This document shows, piece after piece, positions 36,583 through 60,557 of a stretch of DNA of 64,000 bases (positions are counted from its first letter, which is position 1; each line of letters begins with the position of its first letter). Below the pieces are notes generated by a model. That model was not told where the DNA came from, made no database searches, and saw only the letters and a list, made by a program, of their open reading frames with translations. Source of the DNA: Hydractinia symbiolongicarpus (lineage: Eukaryota; Cnidaria; Hydrozoa; Anthoathecata; Hydractiniidae). The DNA lies in the NCBI RefSeq assembly GCF_029227915.1, contig NC_079887.1:7998001-8062000 (forward strand), read 5' to 3'. A program made the translations under genes and the position numbers.

Positions 36583-37618
36583 CAGGCCTCGTCAGAAATG
36601 GCGTGCGTTCGCACGCGCACACGCCCACACACGCCAAATGTTCCCGTGCGATCTTTGTACGCCAAAAAATAACACTAAATACCTCAGGCGTGCGCTAATC
36701 GCACACCAAAATAATAATATTCAGTTCAATGAAGGTGTCTGGGAATAATATACGTAGGAAAGCATGATTTAATTTGTCTATTTTTTTTTTAAATTTCTAT
36801 TTTTTTCTAAGTTTTCTTTTCTTTCTCAATCGACATGAATGATTAATGCAAATAATTGAATTGGAATTTGTGTGGCCTTTGAAATAAAGTTGTTTAAATA
36901 ACAAGCAAAAAAAACAGGTACATTGCAAAATATACAAGCAAAACACGCATTGTAATATTCAGAGCAGGTGTTACATTGGTTTTCAATTCAATACTTTTTC
37001 CACCTCAACGTATTTGTTGCTAACAACATTTGCTTTCGAAAAACTCAAGCAGCATTTCATTTTTTTTTTAATCTAGTTGCTCTTTTTAAATTAAAAAATA
37101 AATTTTAAAGTTCAACTTTTCTGTCTTCTTCTTTAAATGCTTTCGCTACTTTCGCTATATGAAATCACTTCCAGCATGTTCTTTCGCAAGCACAGAGTCA
37201 GCATGATATCTAATTATAGTTATGGTGATCAATTGCCACATGCTGAAAGACTTTTTCTTGTGTTGTTTTGAAAATTATACAGAATGTGCTGATGTTGTTT
37301 TGGAAGTTAAATATAACGGAGGAGGGTGTTACGACGAAAATTTATTTAACGTATAATTTTTTTTAAAAAAAATAATAAACAATGAACACATTTTAGTTTC
37401 TTCGCAACAAATTACCTGCTTTAAAACATGGCAAAATTAGAGTTGTTGTATGCGAGTTCTATGATTACTTGAGAAAAAAAATGGAACAATAATGAGCGCA
37501 CGCCATCGCACGCCATTAAAAATTATGCCGTGCGAACATCGCACGCCTCAAAATGATTGAAAAGTATTATGGCGTGCAAAGCTCGCACGCCAGCATTTTT
37601 CTTCCTGACGAGGCCTGC
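36583..37618. mobile_element. Non-autonomous DNA transposon with CAGGCCTCGTCAG ends
   Basis: The left terminus CAGGCCTCGTCAG at 36583 and its inverted copy ending at 37618 bound 1036 bp, flanked by the 6-bp direct repeat CTGTTG (36577-36582 and 37619-37624). Subterminal regions on both sides are GC-rich and full of GCGTGCG/CGCACGC motifs, in sharp contrast with the AT-rich interior. No transposase frame is present. The CAG start suggests hAT, but hAT normally makes 8-bp duplications, so the superfamily is left open. Confidence 0.8.
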
Positions 37619-40044
37619 TGTTGTGTTGGTAATAGCCCATATCCTTGAGACTTAAATCAGTTGTTTTTTCTCTCCAGTATACTTAGTATAAATATATTTT
37701 TTGAACCTTTTGTACAAAATGGAGTCATAATTGAGATATGGATAAGAGAAATTTTAATTTGTGAAATTTTAATTTGTAAAAAAAATTTAAAAAAATATTT
37801 TTCTAAGGGGAGTTTTAAAAAGCGCAAAGTTAAGGGTGTATTTTTCGGTTTATTTTTTTTTCTCTTTCTTTTTCTTTTTTAAGATTGCTTGTAGTAAATA
37901 TAACATATAATCCTGTAGAATTTTTTTTATCTTTCACAATATAATATTTTGAAAATAAAAGTTATATATCCAGTGATATGGAGATAAATATACGGGTGTT
38001 TCCAAAGAGGTTACCATATCCTTAATATCCCAATTATTGATAAACTACTGATCGGCTACAGATATGTTCATGTGTCCATGCTCTATAACAAGTACCACAT
38101 TAGTTCTAAGACTATGAGCCCTGTTTTAGTATATTGGCTAAGCAAAAAAATGCAAAGAAAAAAATATATTTGCTTTTAAAAGAACAGCTATTAACAGTCA
38201 CCTACCACCAAATTTAGAAATACAAAAACGATGGTCAAATTAATCATCAGACATTCGGAATGTAGACAACGAAAAAAGCATTATTTATATAGAGCATAGC
38301 TATATACAGAAAAGAGAGCATCACCAGCAAAATTTTAGAAAATAAACTTTGCAAAATATAATTGTAATGTTAATGTAGCCCTTGAGGGAAAATATTTTGA
38401 ACAAAACATACAAAAGCTTAAAAACACAAGAAAATTAATCATATAGCGACTAAAAATTTCACTAACACATAAACAAAACCAGGCGAAAAGATATATTTCA
38501 TGCTTTTACTTAATGCAAGTAAACCTAATGCAAAGTTCAATGTTTATGGGACAATAGGACCGTTATTTTTTTTGATATACTTTTCCTTGTGAAAATCTTC
38601 TCAGTCAGCTGGCGTACATTGATCCACCCCTGAGCGGCCCTAAAATAAGTAACTTGTGCCACGAAAAATATCATATGGGAATCCAAACATAGTTATGCGT
38701 TGTAAAATGAGATGGAAGGCACTACTTGCAATGATAATTTCTTATTTGCATACACAGGCCACTGTAGCTTTAGGTGTTTACCCTAAAATGCAAAGAAAAC
38801 CTATACAACCTATACAAAAATCATACACTTCTGGTGGTGCGGCTTAGTATCTGTCACACTTTGTGTGGAAGACCCAGGAGTCAGTTCTCTTGGCAGCAAT
38901 TTAATATTGACAAATGATTTTTACCATTATCTTGACTACCATGCCTCTATTTGCATCATCTTTTTTGGAGTATAGTTAATCTTAGGACATCCTTTTGTTT
39001 AAACAAGATTTTGTGACTTTTGGTTTGTGGAACTAAAAATTATGCATTTTTTGCTTTTAAAAAGTAAAATCAATGCAACTATGCAATGATACGGCAATGG
39101 GTAACAAAAACATACTGATAACCTAGTAAGGAGATAAATTGCCTATTAATTGCATACATGCCTATATCAAATCATGACTATCGAAATGCCTCTCATCATA
39201 TCATGGTTATCCTCTGAATGCAAAGCTAGCTAGAAGTCTGAAAAAACCAGACATTAATTTTCCTTTTTTCCTGGAGAAAACATATGCTTTTCAAGGCGAA
39301 AACACAACTTTGATAAGCAATTAATATAATAAAACTGCAGGGAGTTAGCTATTTAATAGCCAAGCTAATGGCACAAATCTTGTACCTGGAAAATTGTATA
39401 CGAGATACTGGATAAAAATTAAAGTAGCTAGCCTTACACTCAAAAGAAAACTGTAGTTACAACTTCCAAGTAACAAAAAAAAGAGAAAAAAGTAAGGTAA
39501 GAAGAACACGGAAAAAAACAACACAGTGTCCAAGACACTTTTACCCCTACAACAGCCCCTATTTTACTCTCTCGCGGCTGAGGATCGTCCAACAACAAAA
39601 AACGGCCCTAGAATATTTTGTTTGACTTGTCGAGACAAAATAAAATGAGATCGAAGAGCATGCACATGTGGTGTAGTAGAATATTCTGCCCCCCTAGATC
39701 CAAGTCCAAATTCAGATTAGTTTTTAGGATAATGCCTTCCATTTTTGCTTTATAACAAAAAAGGTTTAATGATTGAGGTTTTATGCTAAAAATATTTTGG
39801 TTTTTCCTATATTTCTTTAAATTACAGTTAGAGACTTAGAGATCTTGTATTACATCTTCCCTGGGCATTTGTTCCCCCAGCATCAGGCATACAACAAGTT
39901 TCTGTTTGCTAGGCTCAAAATATAGAGGGATATAGCTATAGTATTTTGGGACAAGACTACGCTTCTAAAAGTTCACCATATACATTGAATCACAGTCCTG
40001 ATATTTAATTGCGCGCGCATCTAAGTGATTACGTAATGCCCGAT

Positions 40045-40114
40045 GTGCGCGCAGAAATGGAGGTAAAAATGTAAATAAAGAAGCGGACACATTACCTCCA
40101 TTTCTGCGCACGCA
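40045..40114. repeat. Long inverted repeat (hairpin)
   Basis: GCGCAGAAATGGAGGTAA-type arms of about 22 bp at each end (two mismatches) surround about 25 nt. The base of the stem is GC-rich (GTGCGCGC / GCGCACGC) in an AT-rich background. Probably a collapsed MITE. Confidence 0.6.
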
Positions 40115-40415
40115 GAAAAAAAACATGGCACTATGATTGAGTGTATTTACACATAGCACCAGCTCTGAAACATAGCTAGGTATATTACATTTCCCCTCTC
40201 ACTCACAATAGAATGAACTTTCAAAGTTTATCAAAGTGTCATCCAATAGAATATTCAGTCTCCTCCCCAAGTAAAATGTCTGTAACAAATTTCTTCAACA
40301 ATGTCAATGTTTACGTTAATATCTTACATAGTCCTTCAGATGATTTGGCTTTACCAATACATGTTGGTCATCTAGTCATTGAAGGTTTTACTACGTTTTT
40401 CGCATGATTTAGATA

Positions 40416-40433
40416 GAAGAAGAAGAAGAAGAA
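40416..40433 (+). repeat. (GAA)n microsatellite
   Basis: About six GAA units. Confidence 0.85.
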
Positions 40434-41220
40434 GTATTTATTCTACAGTAATAGCATACATAAGGTAGAAGTCAAATAAATATCAATTTACAAAAAAATT
40501 AGGCTATCACTGTAAGGAGACCAGCTTTATTAGATGACTAGCACATGCACGCCCCAACAGACACAGATTTGTTTATGCATGCGGTTAATCGCACATACAA
40601 TTTTTTATGTCTGTGATTATCAAAATTACGACAAAAGCGAAATATGAAGTCAGAGAATGATTTAAGAAGGCTTTACAACCCTTATCGTTAACCTAAATTT
40701 TTTTCTTGCACATAGAAAACTGCATAGTTAAAATGCATAAAAAGAAACAAAATAATGAATTATTACAGATGGTCTCTAGCAACAATGTACGGAAGATTCT
40801 TTCTCATGTTTTTATAATTTCATATCCATATTAATCTTACCAATCAGGGTGTGCATAATAAAATAAGCAGCAGTAATGGGGAAGACAAAGCTTTGTGTCT
40901 TATTAATTGTAATTATACCTGTTGTTTGAAAGTAGCAAATATAAAAAGAAAAGAAAGAATGAATATCATTCAAACTGAATTGTTACATTTTTTGTTTTTT
41001 AACAGAATTTATCAATTTAGTCCTGGGCACTAGCTTGTGAAATACTTGTCAATGACACCTAAAAATGATACCAGCCATATTGCTCTATTACCAGAAGCAA
41101 ATCATTTCAATATGCTCAATGTGATTGCAAAGATATGAATAGATTAGAATAACATTCAACACAAAAGAAAAATTGATCCCCAGAATCGGGTTTTGGAAAG
41201 AGTGAGGAAATCGTTATTGA

Positions 41221-41576
41221 GAGATAGATAGATAGATAGATGTGCATATTTTACATGGCTAGCCTCACAAATATCGAGGGATATACCCTGTCTATTATTT
41301 CCAGGAGGGGCCATGGCGTAGATGGAGAGTCCTAGAGTATTTAATGCTCATTTTTAGCTACGCAGACCCAATTAGAGCCCGCGCTCTACTAGACAACTCC
41401 CGGCAACATCCAACGGCCCACACAGTGTGCCATCTTCCCAATTTCCCTCACATGGCTTGGGTTAACTCGGGGCCAAGGTAACATTCACTCGCCCATGTTG
41501 AATCGCCGTCAAGAGGAATCGAACCCCGGTCTCCCGTACAGAGTACGAGAGCTATAACCACTAATCTACGGCGCCA
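41221..41576 (-). mobile_element. tRNA-derived SINE
   Basis: Read on the minus strand from 41576, it starts TGGCGCCGTAGATTAGTGG (an A-box-like TAGATTAGTGG) and has a perfect Pol III B box GGTTCGATTCC at 41525-41515. A GC-richer central body follows (41500-41300), and it ends in an (ATCT)n tail at 41241-41221. Box spacing, body and simple-repeat tail are those of a full-length SINE of about 355 bp. Its tail implies mobilisation by a LINE that recognises such a 3' end. Confidence 0.85.
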
Positions 41577-43027
41577 CAAAGAGAGAAAAATAAACCACGT
41601 AGGTGAAGTAAACTCTTAGGTTCTTTCAAAAAACTTTAAATTTGTGTTATTTGTGTCATTTGTTAAAGGAAAATGGCAAATATTTATATGTTCCATTCAG
41701 TAACATTCTTGTGATTTTCTAATTCAAGCTTTATATTTAAATCAGCAATATCAGCATTGAAATGTAAATATCGTTATTAGCACGATTCAACTTTCTTTAA
41801 TTTAATTTACATTAAATATTGTTTGACTTTACTCACAATTTTTCGTACCATGGGTTTAAATTTCCAGCTGTAACCTATGTTAGAACTTGCTCTTAACATG
41901 TTCCCCACACCAAAACAAATCCCCTGAGCAGTGTAAGGGTTAAAGGACTTTTGTTCTTACTTGTGCTTCTTTAAAATTTAAATTTTTAAGATCACCTGCG
42001 CACCACGTGCACGAAATGTTTGATGGCACGCCTACCTAAAACCTTACGAAATGGCCTGTCACAACATATTTTAATTGAAATGTATTTGGTTCTTTTATAA
42101 TGTGGTTTTTGCTAGGAAATTAATGCAAATTTTGTAAATGACTGCATGGAGTAAAAGCACATCTTTGGTCTCACTGTTTTAAAAAGCTGTTATATTTCAA
42201 AATTTCTAGTTTCCCACATACATGGAATTTCGGGGGCCGTAGACGGTTGAGTGGTAGTTATTTTAAGCACTGAAGCCACACGAATTCAACATGCAGCAAC
42301 ATTAAAATCTGACACTTTTTTAAATTTCTTATTCCACCTTGTAATTATTAAAATTATGTTACAAGTTTCTATTTTGGCATTGTAGACAATCATATTTAAT
42401 TAAATAGAACTTTTTTGTGGATGGCCATAGAATTGGCACCAGATTGATTATCGATTATGGAGGCAGTATTTCAGAAAATTCTTATTACCTATATCAGACG
42501 ATTTTGTGAGAGGTGTGCAATCGCATGCGCAGGTGTGTTTAGGCATGCAATTAATCGTACAATTAAATCAATGTTTCCTGATGTCTGCAAAAGCTTTTCC
42601 AAATTATTAAAATTACCAAAAATAGTGAAATGTGTAGTCAAAGAGCAATTAAAGTAGGCTTTGCAACCTTATTGGTTGACTTTAGAATCGTATTTGTGAT
42701 TTTATAATTCCAGCTTTTAACATCACAACGCTAATGATGAATCGTGTAAGTCATTATGGTCTTAAAAATAATACTCCTTTACTGTAAAAGAGATTTTTCA
42801 CTTTATTTTATTTTTTAAGTTTAATTCTCCAAAAGACGACTGTAAAAAGATTTAGATATTGTAGCATGTTTTTTATATAATATTATTAGCTGATGTTCCA
42901 AAATCTTACAAAATGGCCTGCTGTAATCTTGATATTCTTGTGCAATATATTCTTTATTCAAATCAACAAATATAGCAAGTGTTAGTTATCTACTATGTTT
43001 TTATGGGTCGTAGTATATTTCCAGTAA

Positions 43028-53597
<10,570 letters not shown>

Positions 53598-55149
53598 AAT
53601 GGCGCATTTTGTATTGTTGTACAGAAATACAATTTTTAAATCCCATATCTTCTTTTTCTTTCTCCATACCAAGTCATTTTTCGTAGAAACCTATTTTGTA
53701 AAAAAAATTGAGGAGAAAGTTGTTAGAAAGTTTAATTTTAAAGGAGATTTAAGGTCTTCTATGTAGACTTTTCAAATTAAGGACTTTTGTGCAGCAACCG
53801 TGACTACATCAAAGAATTTGTGAGAAAAAATTAGGCTAAAACTATGGTCGTGTATATTGCCAGAATTGTCCAACTGTGTAAGTTCTTTTTGAACTCCAAA
53901 TTTTGTGATACCTACTCGACTGCCAAATATTCAAAAATCGTCGTTCGCGAAATTAAAAAAGCGAGATAGCGCCAGTAAAGAGAAAAAATAATATTCTGCT
54001 TCTCATAACGTTTTCTGCAAATTTTCAGGTTATCGTGCGATTTTCATGTGAATTATGTAAAAAACTAACTTTTATTTGGCCACCAGAAACATTTAACAGA
54101 ATGTTAAAATTCGTTCAAGAATTAATGTGATAAAATTTTAAGCAGATGTGGTATTTCGGAGAAATTTCAAGTTTTGATGAAGTCACAGAAAAACGTTGCT
54201 ATTTGTGCCTTTTATGACAAACTAAAAGTGCACTAAGTTTGATTCTATTTAGAATAGGCCCCAGGTCATAGTTCGAAATATCCTGGACCAAATAGGGGTA
54301 AGGAAAAAATTAATGCTGGCATAAAATAGTGTATTCGTTTACAAACCTTGACCTAAATATTGCAGTATAAATTATCACTTCTTTTTAAGTTGATTAAATT
54401 CTCACGGAAAAATTTTAAAAATCTAAAACCCCAATTATATGTTTACGATTTAAATTACACCCTAATTTTTTGCGATACTTAATTTGTAGTTTTAGGCTTC
54501 AATCTAAAAACAGTATGTTGTCAATATTTGACACACTTGAATTAACTCGCAGGATAGGGATTGATTATAATCACTTACATTTGTTTGAGTGTAGTTTATT
54601 TTTAAAATATTTTCGTGACCCAACGTTTAGAACTCCTTAGATCAAAAATCGCGAAATTAAAAACACCTGAAAAGATTTTTTTTCTCACCCGAACTTCGTG
54701 CAGGAATTAAGAACGAATACCGAAGAGGTAACTTATCATATATAATTATTATTAATTTTATAAAACCAGAAATACAATTTGAGTCCTTAATTGTAAGAAT
54801 AATTTCCGCAAATATTCCTCCTATAAGGGAAATTTAAAAATAGCTTTTAGTAAACAAAGGTTACAATAATAAATAAATTACAATGTTATTTTTCATTCCA
54901 AGCACTAAAAATTTCTCCAGTTGTATGCATGTGCAAGGTCTTCATATCTTTTACGAACTTAAACGCACTCACCATCCTAGATGTTTTTATTCTGAACTGC
55001 CATTCCAGCTTTACGATGCAGCGGTAAAACATTCTGCAGCACACACCAAAGAGACGTAAACTTGCAGCGTTCGATGGTTTTTCGTGCGTTAGCATTCAAC
55101 AGGTAACTAATTCGTCATCAAATCGATACCCGAAATGTGTTAGCATGAC
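53598..55149. other. Convergent intergenic region FTSJ3 / SPRING1
   Basis: AT-rich. Around 53930-54000 are CGTTCGCGAAATTAAAAAAGC-like motifs of the MITE-derived type. A minus-strand AATAAA at 54991-54986 could serve SPRING1, about 160 nt past its stop. A 69-codon minus frame at 54886-55095 has no recognisable domain and is not called. Confidence 0.45.
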
Positions 55150-57382
55150 TTACTTTGCGTTTCTACCAGTCACCATGTGCGGAGGGTCCACTCCATAACA
55201 ATACTTATACAAGTTGTTACGATATTTGTTTTCGCGGAGTACGCTCTATGGGAAAAATGAAATTAACTAACTCTGTAAACTCTGTAACCACAGTCGTGTT
55301 CTGTCTACTTTGTGTAAGACGAGCTCAAATTCACGAGCAACAGATGCTTATTTCAATATTTTTATCACCCACCCACCCGTCCCCCTGCAGAGTATATCAT
55401 TATTTTATGCTATTAATGCACGAAACATCCCTGTGAGTTTTGCTACAGGTCAACAACTAGTTCTTCCAACTTATCCGATTGATTTTTTTTCATCCGAAAA
55501 TTTTCTACTTCACAAATTAGTGGCTTTTCTCTTTTTGATGACAATCTTCACTGCAAACATCATTCATTAATTTGATAAAAATCAAATGAAATGACGACTT
55601 ACTGTTGACGAGGTGCGACATTTGTGTAAGCATAACTCAAACGTGTCTTGAACAAGCCGCAACAACGGATTTCGGCTGTTCTGAGCTTGCAGTAATACTT
55701 TCTCCAAAACAAATTTCTAAACAAAAAAATGAATGATGAAGGTTTAGAACAAACAATAACAAGAGACTACTGTAGCAGACTATTGTAGACCTATTTCTGT
55801 AAACTGAAGAAAAAATATAAAGGGTTCGTAATACGTTTCCTAAAACAAGTTCCTAGGCTTTACCTGACTTAAAGGCTTGGTAAATACATTATTTTCATGG
55901 AAAGTCCAGTCAGAAGATGTTTTTTGTTAATGGCAAAAGAATTAAATATTGTGCTACTAGGAGAAAGATATTGATTCTTTCAGAGCGCTCTAATATTATT
56001 ACGGGGCTCCCATGAAAAATTTCTTGAATATAATTAGGAAATTAGATAAGATTTTCTCAATAAAATATGAAAAGGTAAAAACAAAGGCGCCTAGTTTTCT
56101 AACTTTAGATTTTCCTTGCCAGAAAAAAATTTAAACTACTATAATATTTTTTTACTTTAGGTGGTCAAATGCAGCAAATAGCCATTTATTCTTGATAATG
56201 AGTGGCAATTTTAAATTACATCAATCTAGGAAAAACCCATTTAATATAAATTCTAAAACAAAAACGGAAGCGACAATAAACTGTCATGACAGCCGCACCC
56301 TCTCCCCCATTTTGGCATGATATTCACAGAAAAGTGTCAGAACGTTTGAAAAAGCAAAATACATTGCACTCCCACATTTACTTTATTTATGACTGTATTT
56401 TTTCTGTATTTACAATATCTTATCAATTTCGTACCTTTTGAGGTTGCAAACAGCATGAAACACAGTGCTCAAATACTTGACAACATCTATTCAATTGGCA
56501 GGATGCACACACAAAATGTTTAGTTGAATTTCCATGATGGCAACAACCATTGAATGAAACTTCTGTCATTTTACAGAGTTGACCTGAATATGTATATAAA
56601 AACATAAAACTCTGAAGACCTGCATTTCATAGCATCTTTTAAATATTTAAATATTAAACAACTGACAATAAAAATTTAGTCTGAAACGTATTTTTCAAGC
56701 TTTGTCAATGCGAAACAACTTTACCTTTTTCGTCAGCTATAAGGTGTGGTCCTTGCCTCGAGTTTCGACATTTTGTTAAATGTGTTACGTTGTTTAAATC
56801 CAACCAAATAAATTTTGATAGTTTCAATGAGGAAACAGGTTGAATGTTCTACAATTAAAATAAGTAGCTTGAACATGTTCGCTTGTTATGAATGATTCAC
56901 ACTTTAAAAAATGTACACTTCGCCTCCCTGTACTAAACTTCAACATTAAAAAGCAATGCACTTAAGTATCACTAATCCCTAAAATCACAAGTACCCGTAC
57001 ATTATGCTTGACGTAAAGTGTTAGGACGACAAATCCAGTTCTAAATACTTTCTGTTCTATTAAAAATCACTGTTTCTCAGTATAAAACATAAATATCAAA
57101 TGATTTAACCCCTCCCTCCATAGATCACATCCACATTGGACCAATTTTTTTGATTTATGAGGCTACTTTTTAGGGACAGACTGTTCAAACTTGAGACTAC
57201 AAGACACAACTTATAACACAGGACAATGGGCAAGTTTAGACTTACCAATGTAATCTGTTGGGTATAAAAGTCATAAATTGTACCTTTTTTGTAACTATGA
57301 CCACAATGATAAGTCCAATGACACAACCACAAAAAACTAAAACCCAACGTCTCCAAAATCCTCTGAGAGGTAGCTGATGCAT
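55150..57382 (-). CDS. SPRING1: SREBF pathway regulator in Golgi 1 (SPRING1, C12orf49), 5 coding exons
   Basis: Exons: 57382-57284, 56848-56725, 56583-56435, 55716-55603, 55245-55150; phases join to 193 residues (human 205). In mammals SPRING is a Golgi type II membrane protein that supports site-1 protease and SREBP activation. Visible features: a short basic N-terminus (RGFWRRW) and a single transmembrane segment at about 14-30, then a lumenal cysteine-rich domain. Family blocks are CRNSRQGPHLIADEKG, NGCC, CCQVFEHCVSCCLQPQK, DTFELCLHKCRTSS and ENKYRNNLYKYCYG near the end, matching the human order. The donor of exon 1 must be 57283/57282, because the downstream alternative would create a stop. 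An upstream out-of-frame ATG (57390) opens a short frame that overlaps the start. Confidence 0.95.
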
Positions 57383-60221
57383 TGAAACATTTCTAACTTG
57401 ATCACCAGATAAAAAACATTTCTTTTTTAATAACTTGAAAAAGTGTTTTTATTTTGTTCTATAAAAAGAGAAACATGTAAATATATACCTTTAGAGTGAT
57501 TCCGCCTAATACGCCTTGATGAATAAAGATGAGTCTTTAGTTTGGATTTATTATGCTATCATAATTTTAAAAATAAAGTTCGTAACCATAATTTTCCCAG
57601 CTATATACGTTTTGATATGCTGTATAATTTACAAAAATGAGGTTTAGCCATGGCTGTATATATATACCAATCATTAAACTTTGTTGCAATTTTGACAAGT
57701 TTAATGCTACCAGGAGTAAAAACAAAAAAAAAGTGGAAACAGTTCTTACATAGCCCTTATAAGAAGTCAATAAGAGTACTACTGTTTTCTGTAACAAGTG
57801 TTAGCTCTGTGGAAGTTGTTACGGACAAAATAAAGCATAAATGGAGCTAAATGAATATTTAGCTAATGTTACCTGTGGTGATTTTAGTAAACCTTCCAAC
57901 TGTCCTGTACAATGATAGGCATCACTCTGGTTCTGGCCTACCATAGCACCTCAAAGTTGTAAAGGTTTTTGTCCAGCAGTGGGAGGCTTGTGTATTATAT
58001 TACTTGATAGTATTATGACTTATTATCATTACGGTAAGGCACGCCCTTTTATGAATACTGATATTATTATTATGTGGTAGCAGATGCTGAGCCAATGCTG
58101 TAGCAGATGCTGAGTCAATGTTGGACCAGCTTGTGCATGCTACCTTTAGCTCATGATTATGTGATATATAGCACATGTTTTATTTGTTTATAGTGAAGTG
58201 GAAGTGTACCTTCATGATTGAAGAAGAAAGAGATATACATTCTTTATGCATGAGAATAAATTAATAAATAAGTAAATAATTAATAAATTACATAATTAAT
58301 GATAGAATAATAAATGAATTAGTAGAATGAATGTTGTTAAATGTACCTCTTAAATAGAGGAAGAGAATGTAACTCATGCATGAAGAGATTTGGATCATGC
58401 CTTTGAAACCATTCACAATATATGATCCATGAGGACATATCTTGTAAGGGGCAACCAAAACATCCATACTTTAAGGTAATTACCCTCTTTGCCTTGGGCA
58501 AGCATTTTGTTGTGATTACCTTATGATTACTAGCAGCATGCGTTATTTGTCCAGCCTTGCTAAATTATTCATCATTCCCTGATTTTACAAGTTGCATTTC
58601 ATGCATATGATGTTGTATGCTAAAAATGTGTTATAATACAATATTCTCTATTAATATGTGTGTTTTTACAAAGTAACTAAGACAATTATATAATTGTTTC
58701 ATTTTGGAGGAAAGGGCATATTTTGAAAGCATGCGTAACAGATAAAATCACATATATAAGTTAAATTTTTTCTTTCTTTTGGGAGTTTATAGATCAGTTT
58801 GAATGTTTACATTTTAATGGGAATCTAGCACATGTGCAGAAAATGTCTGAAAAATCAACAGACAATAAAATACAAACTGTGGATGAAGAAGTTAAATTAA
58901 TAAGTTTGAGATGGGTCATTTTTAACCCCTTTTTACTTCTAATTGCCTTCAATTCTAATTTTAATCAATAGTAAGGCAGACATCACAAATACATAGCTGT
59001 CACCCGAACAGGCCCTATTTTTAGATTGCAATTTTTGACGTCCGTTCTTGGTAAGGATGATTATAAAAAAACGTAACTAGTGTAAAAATATTTCTGCCTT
59101 GCTTAGCTAAAAGTTTTGATAAAAGGAAATTAATTTAAATTCAAGTAGATAGAAAAGAAACTATATTTAGTCAACTAAAATCAGTTTGTTGTAAGCAGTA
59201 AAAACAAAGAAGTGAGGTTTTCTTCTTTTTCGGCGGTAAAAATCACGGTACCTGGCTAGCAGGAAAGGTACAGAGTAATAAAATATTAGGTACCCCCAAA
59301 ATAAAAGGTACCCCTTGGGTTTCCATGTATTACTTTTATTACAAACTATTTCTCCGTAGATTCATTTCTACGGTGACCGATCACAAAAGGACAGCTTCTG
59401 GGCGGAACGCTCACTGCGCCTTGCGCAATACTGGTTAAGCTTACCTGATTTAATTTCGCCAAAGATTTGGATATAATCGACGTCAAATAATGTTATGGCG
59501 TTTTCATGGATTTATTCGCCTATAACCATAGGGGGGGGGGGGGACCTTATATTTTAGTCATTTACACTTAAAATATGTGGTCGCCCCTATGGCGTTTGCT
59601 CATAAAAAAGCGTCCATAACCAAAAGGGGTTTGAATTCAAGCATGCATACACGAAATATTTTGTACCAACTGTAGGTTTTTCTCGGATTTATTCGCCTAT
59701 AAGCAAAGGGTGGGGGAACTTATATATTAGCCATTTACACCTAAAATATATGGTCCCCCTTATGGTGCTTCCTCATAACTAAGCGCCCACAACCAAAAGG
59801 GGTAACTTTTAATTCAAGCATCCATACACGAAATAATTGGTACCAACTGTGAGTTTTTCTCGGATTTATTTGCCTATAACCATTGGGTGGACCTTATATT
59901 TTAGCCATTTACACCTAAAATATGTGGTCCGGCCTATGGCGTTTGCTCATAAAATAGCGCCCATTACGAAAAGCGGTGCCTTGTATTTCAAGCATCTCTA
60001 CCTGAAATATTTGGTACCTACTGCCACGTTTTTATGGAATTATTTGCCCATAACCAATGGAGGGGACCTTATATTTTAGGGATTTACACTTAAAATATAT
60101 GTTCCCCCCTATGGAGTTTCATGGTAACTAAGTGCCCATGACTAAAAGTGGTTTTGTTACTAGAAAAAAATTCTATAATTGAATATATATCTACAATTGA
60201 AATGTTAAGTATTTTACAAAT
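57383..60221. other. Repeat-rich intergenic region
   Basis: No host gene seen. A 23-bp direct tandem (TAGCAGATGCTGAG..., two copies near 58078-58125), A/T-only low complexity at 58255-58325, a dispersed-repeat copy at 58795-58915 and the 177-bp satellite (59510-60155) account for much of it. SPRING1 promoter sequence should be at the left edge. Confidence 0.5.
59510..60155 (+). repeat. 177-bp tandem satellite, about 3.6 copies
   Basis: The landmark GCCTATAACC (or GCCCATAACC) recurs at about 59517, 59694, 59871 and 60047. Each is followed by ACCTTATATTTTAG, CATTTACAC(C/T)TAAAATAT, a CCCCTATGG block, TCATAA...GCGCCCA and CCAAAAGGGG-like sequence. Copies differ by 10-20%. A 12-14-base G run interrupts the first copy. 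Confidence 0.85.
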
Positions 60222-60557
60222 GGTTGCTTTTATTTAAATCTATGCCTCTTTTCTTGAAAGCTTTCATCTGGTCTTTAGAAATGAAAACATTCAATGGATT
60301 TGATACTTCTTCTATGTTAAATCACGTCTCCAAGCATTTTTTGTCCATGTGATAATGTACATTTGTTTTCTTTCTTTTCCATTGGGCGACTTTTCCCCTC
60401 TGATTAGGCGCAACTTCGTGGCCATTAAGCACACGTCAGTGTTTGCGAAGTTGTCACCACACCCTGCACATTTTCGCATATAATTATTCGTTGGTTTAAT
60501 AATGAATTTTCCCTCCTCAACTTCTGTAACGTTCTTCGAAAGGTATGATTATAAAGT
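60222..60557 (-). pseudogene. Decayed zinc-knuckle fragment, probably mobile-element derived
   Basis: Read on the minus strand, KFIIKPTNNYMRKCAGCG then DNFANTDVCLM is in one frame; the apparent continuation, VHYHMDKKCLE and, past a stop, VSNPLNVFISKDQMKAF, is in another. A C-x2-C-G followed by HYH-x4-C resembles a cysteine/histidine zinc module. The frame break and stop mark it as a relic. It is on the same strand as the PHD-like exons just upstream, and may have belonged to the same gene. Confidence 0.45.

Noticed and set aside
54886-55095. Additional SPRING1 exon
   Set aside because: SPRING1 ends with a complete family C-terminus and stop at 55150; this frame shows no similarity to it.
59510-60155. 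CRISPR-like array
   Set aside because: The whole 177-bp unit repeats, with no repeat-spacer alternation, and the setting is eukaryotic.
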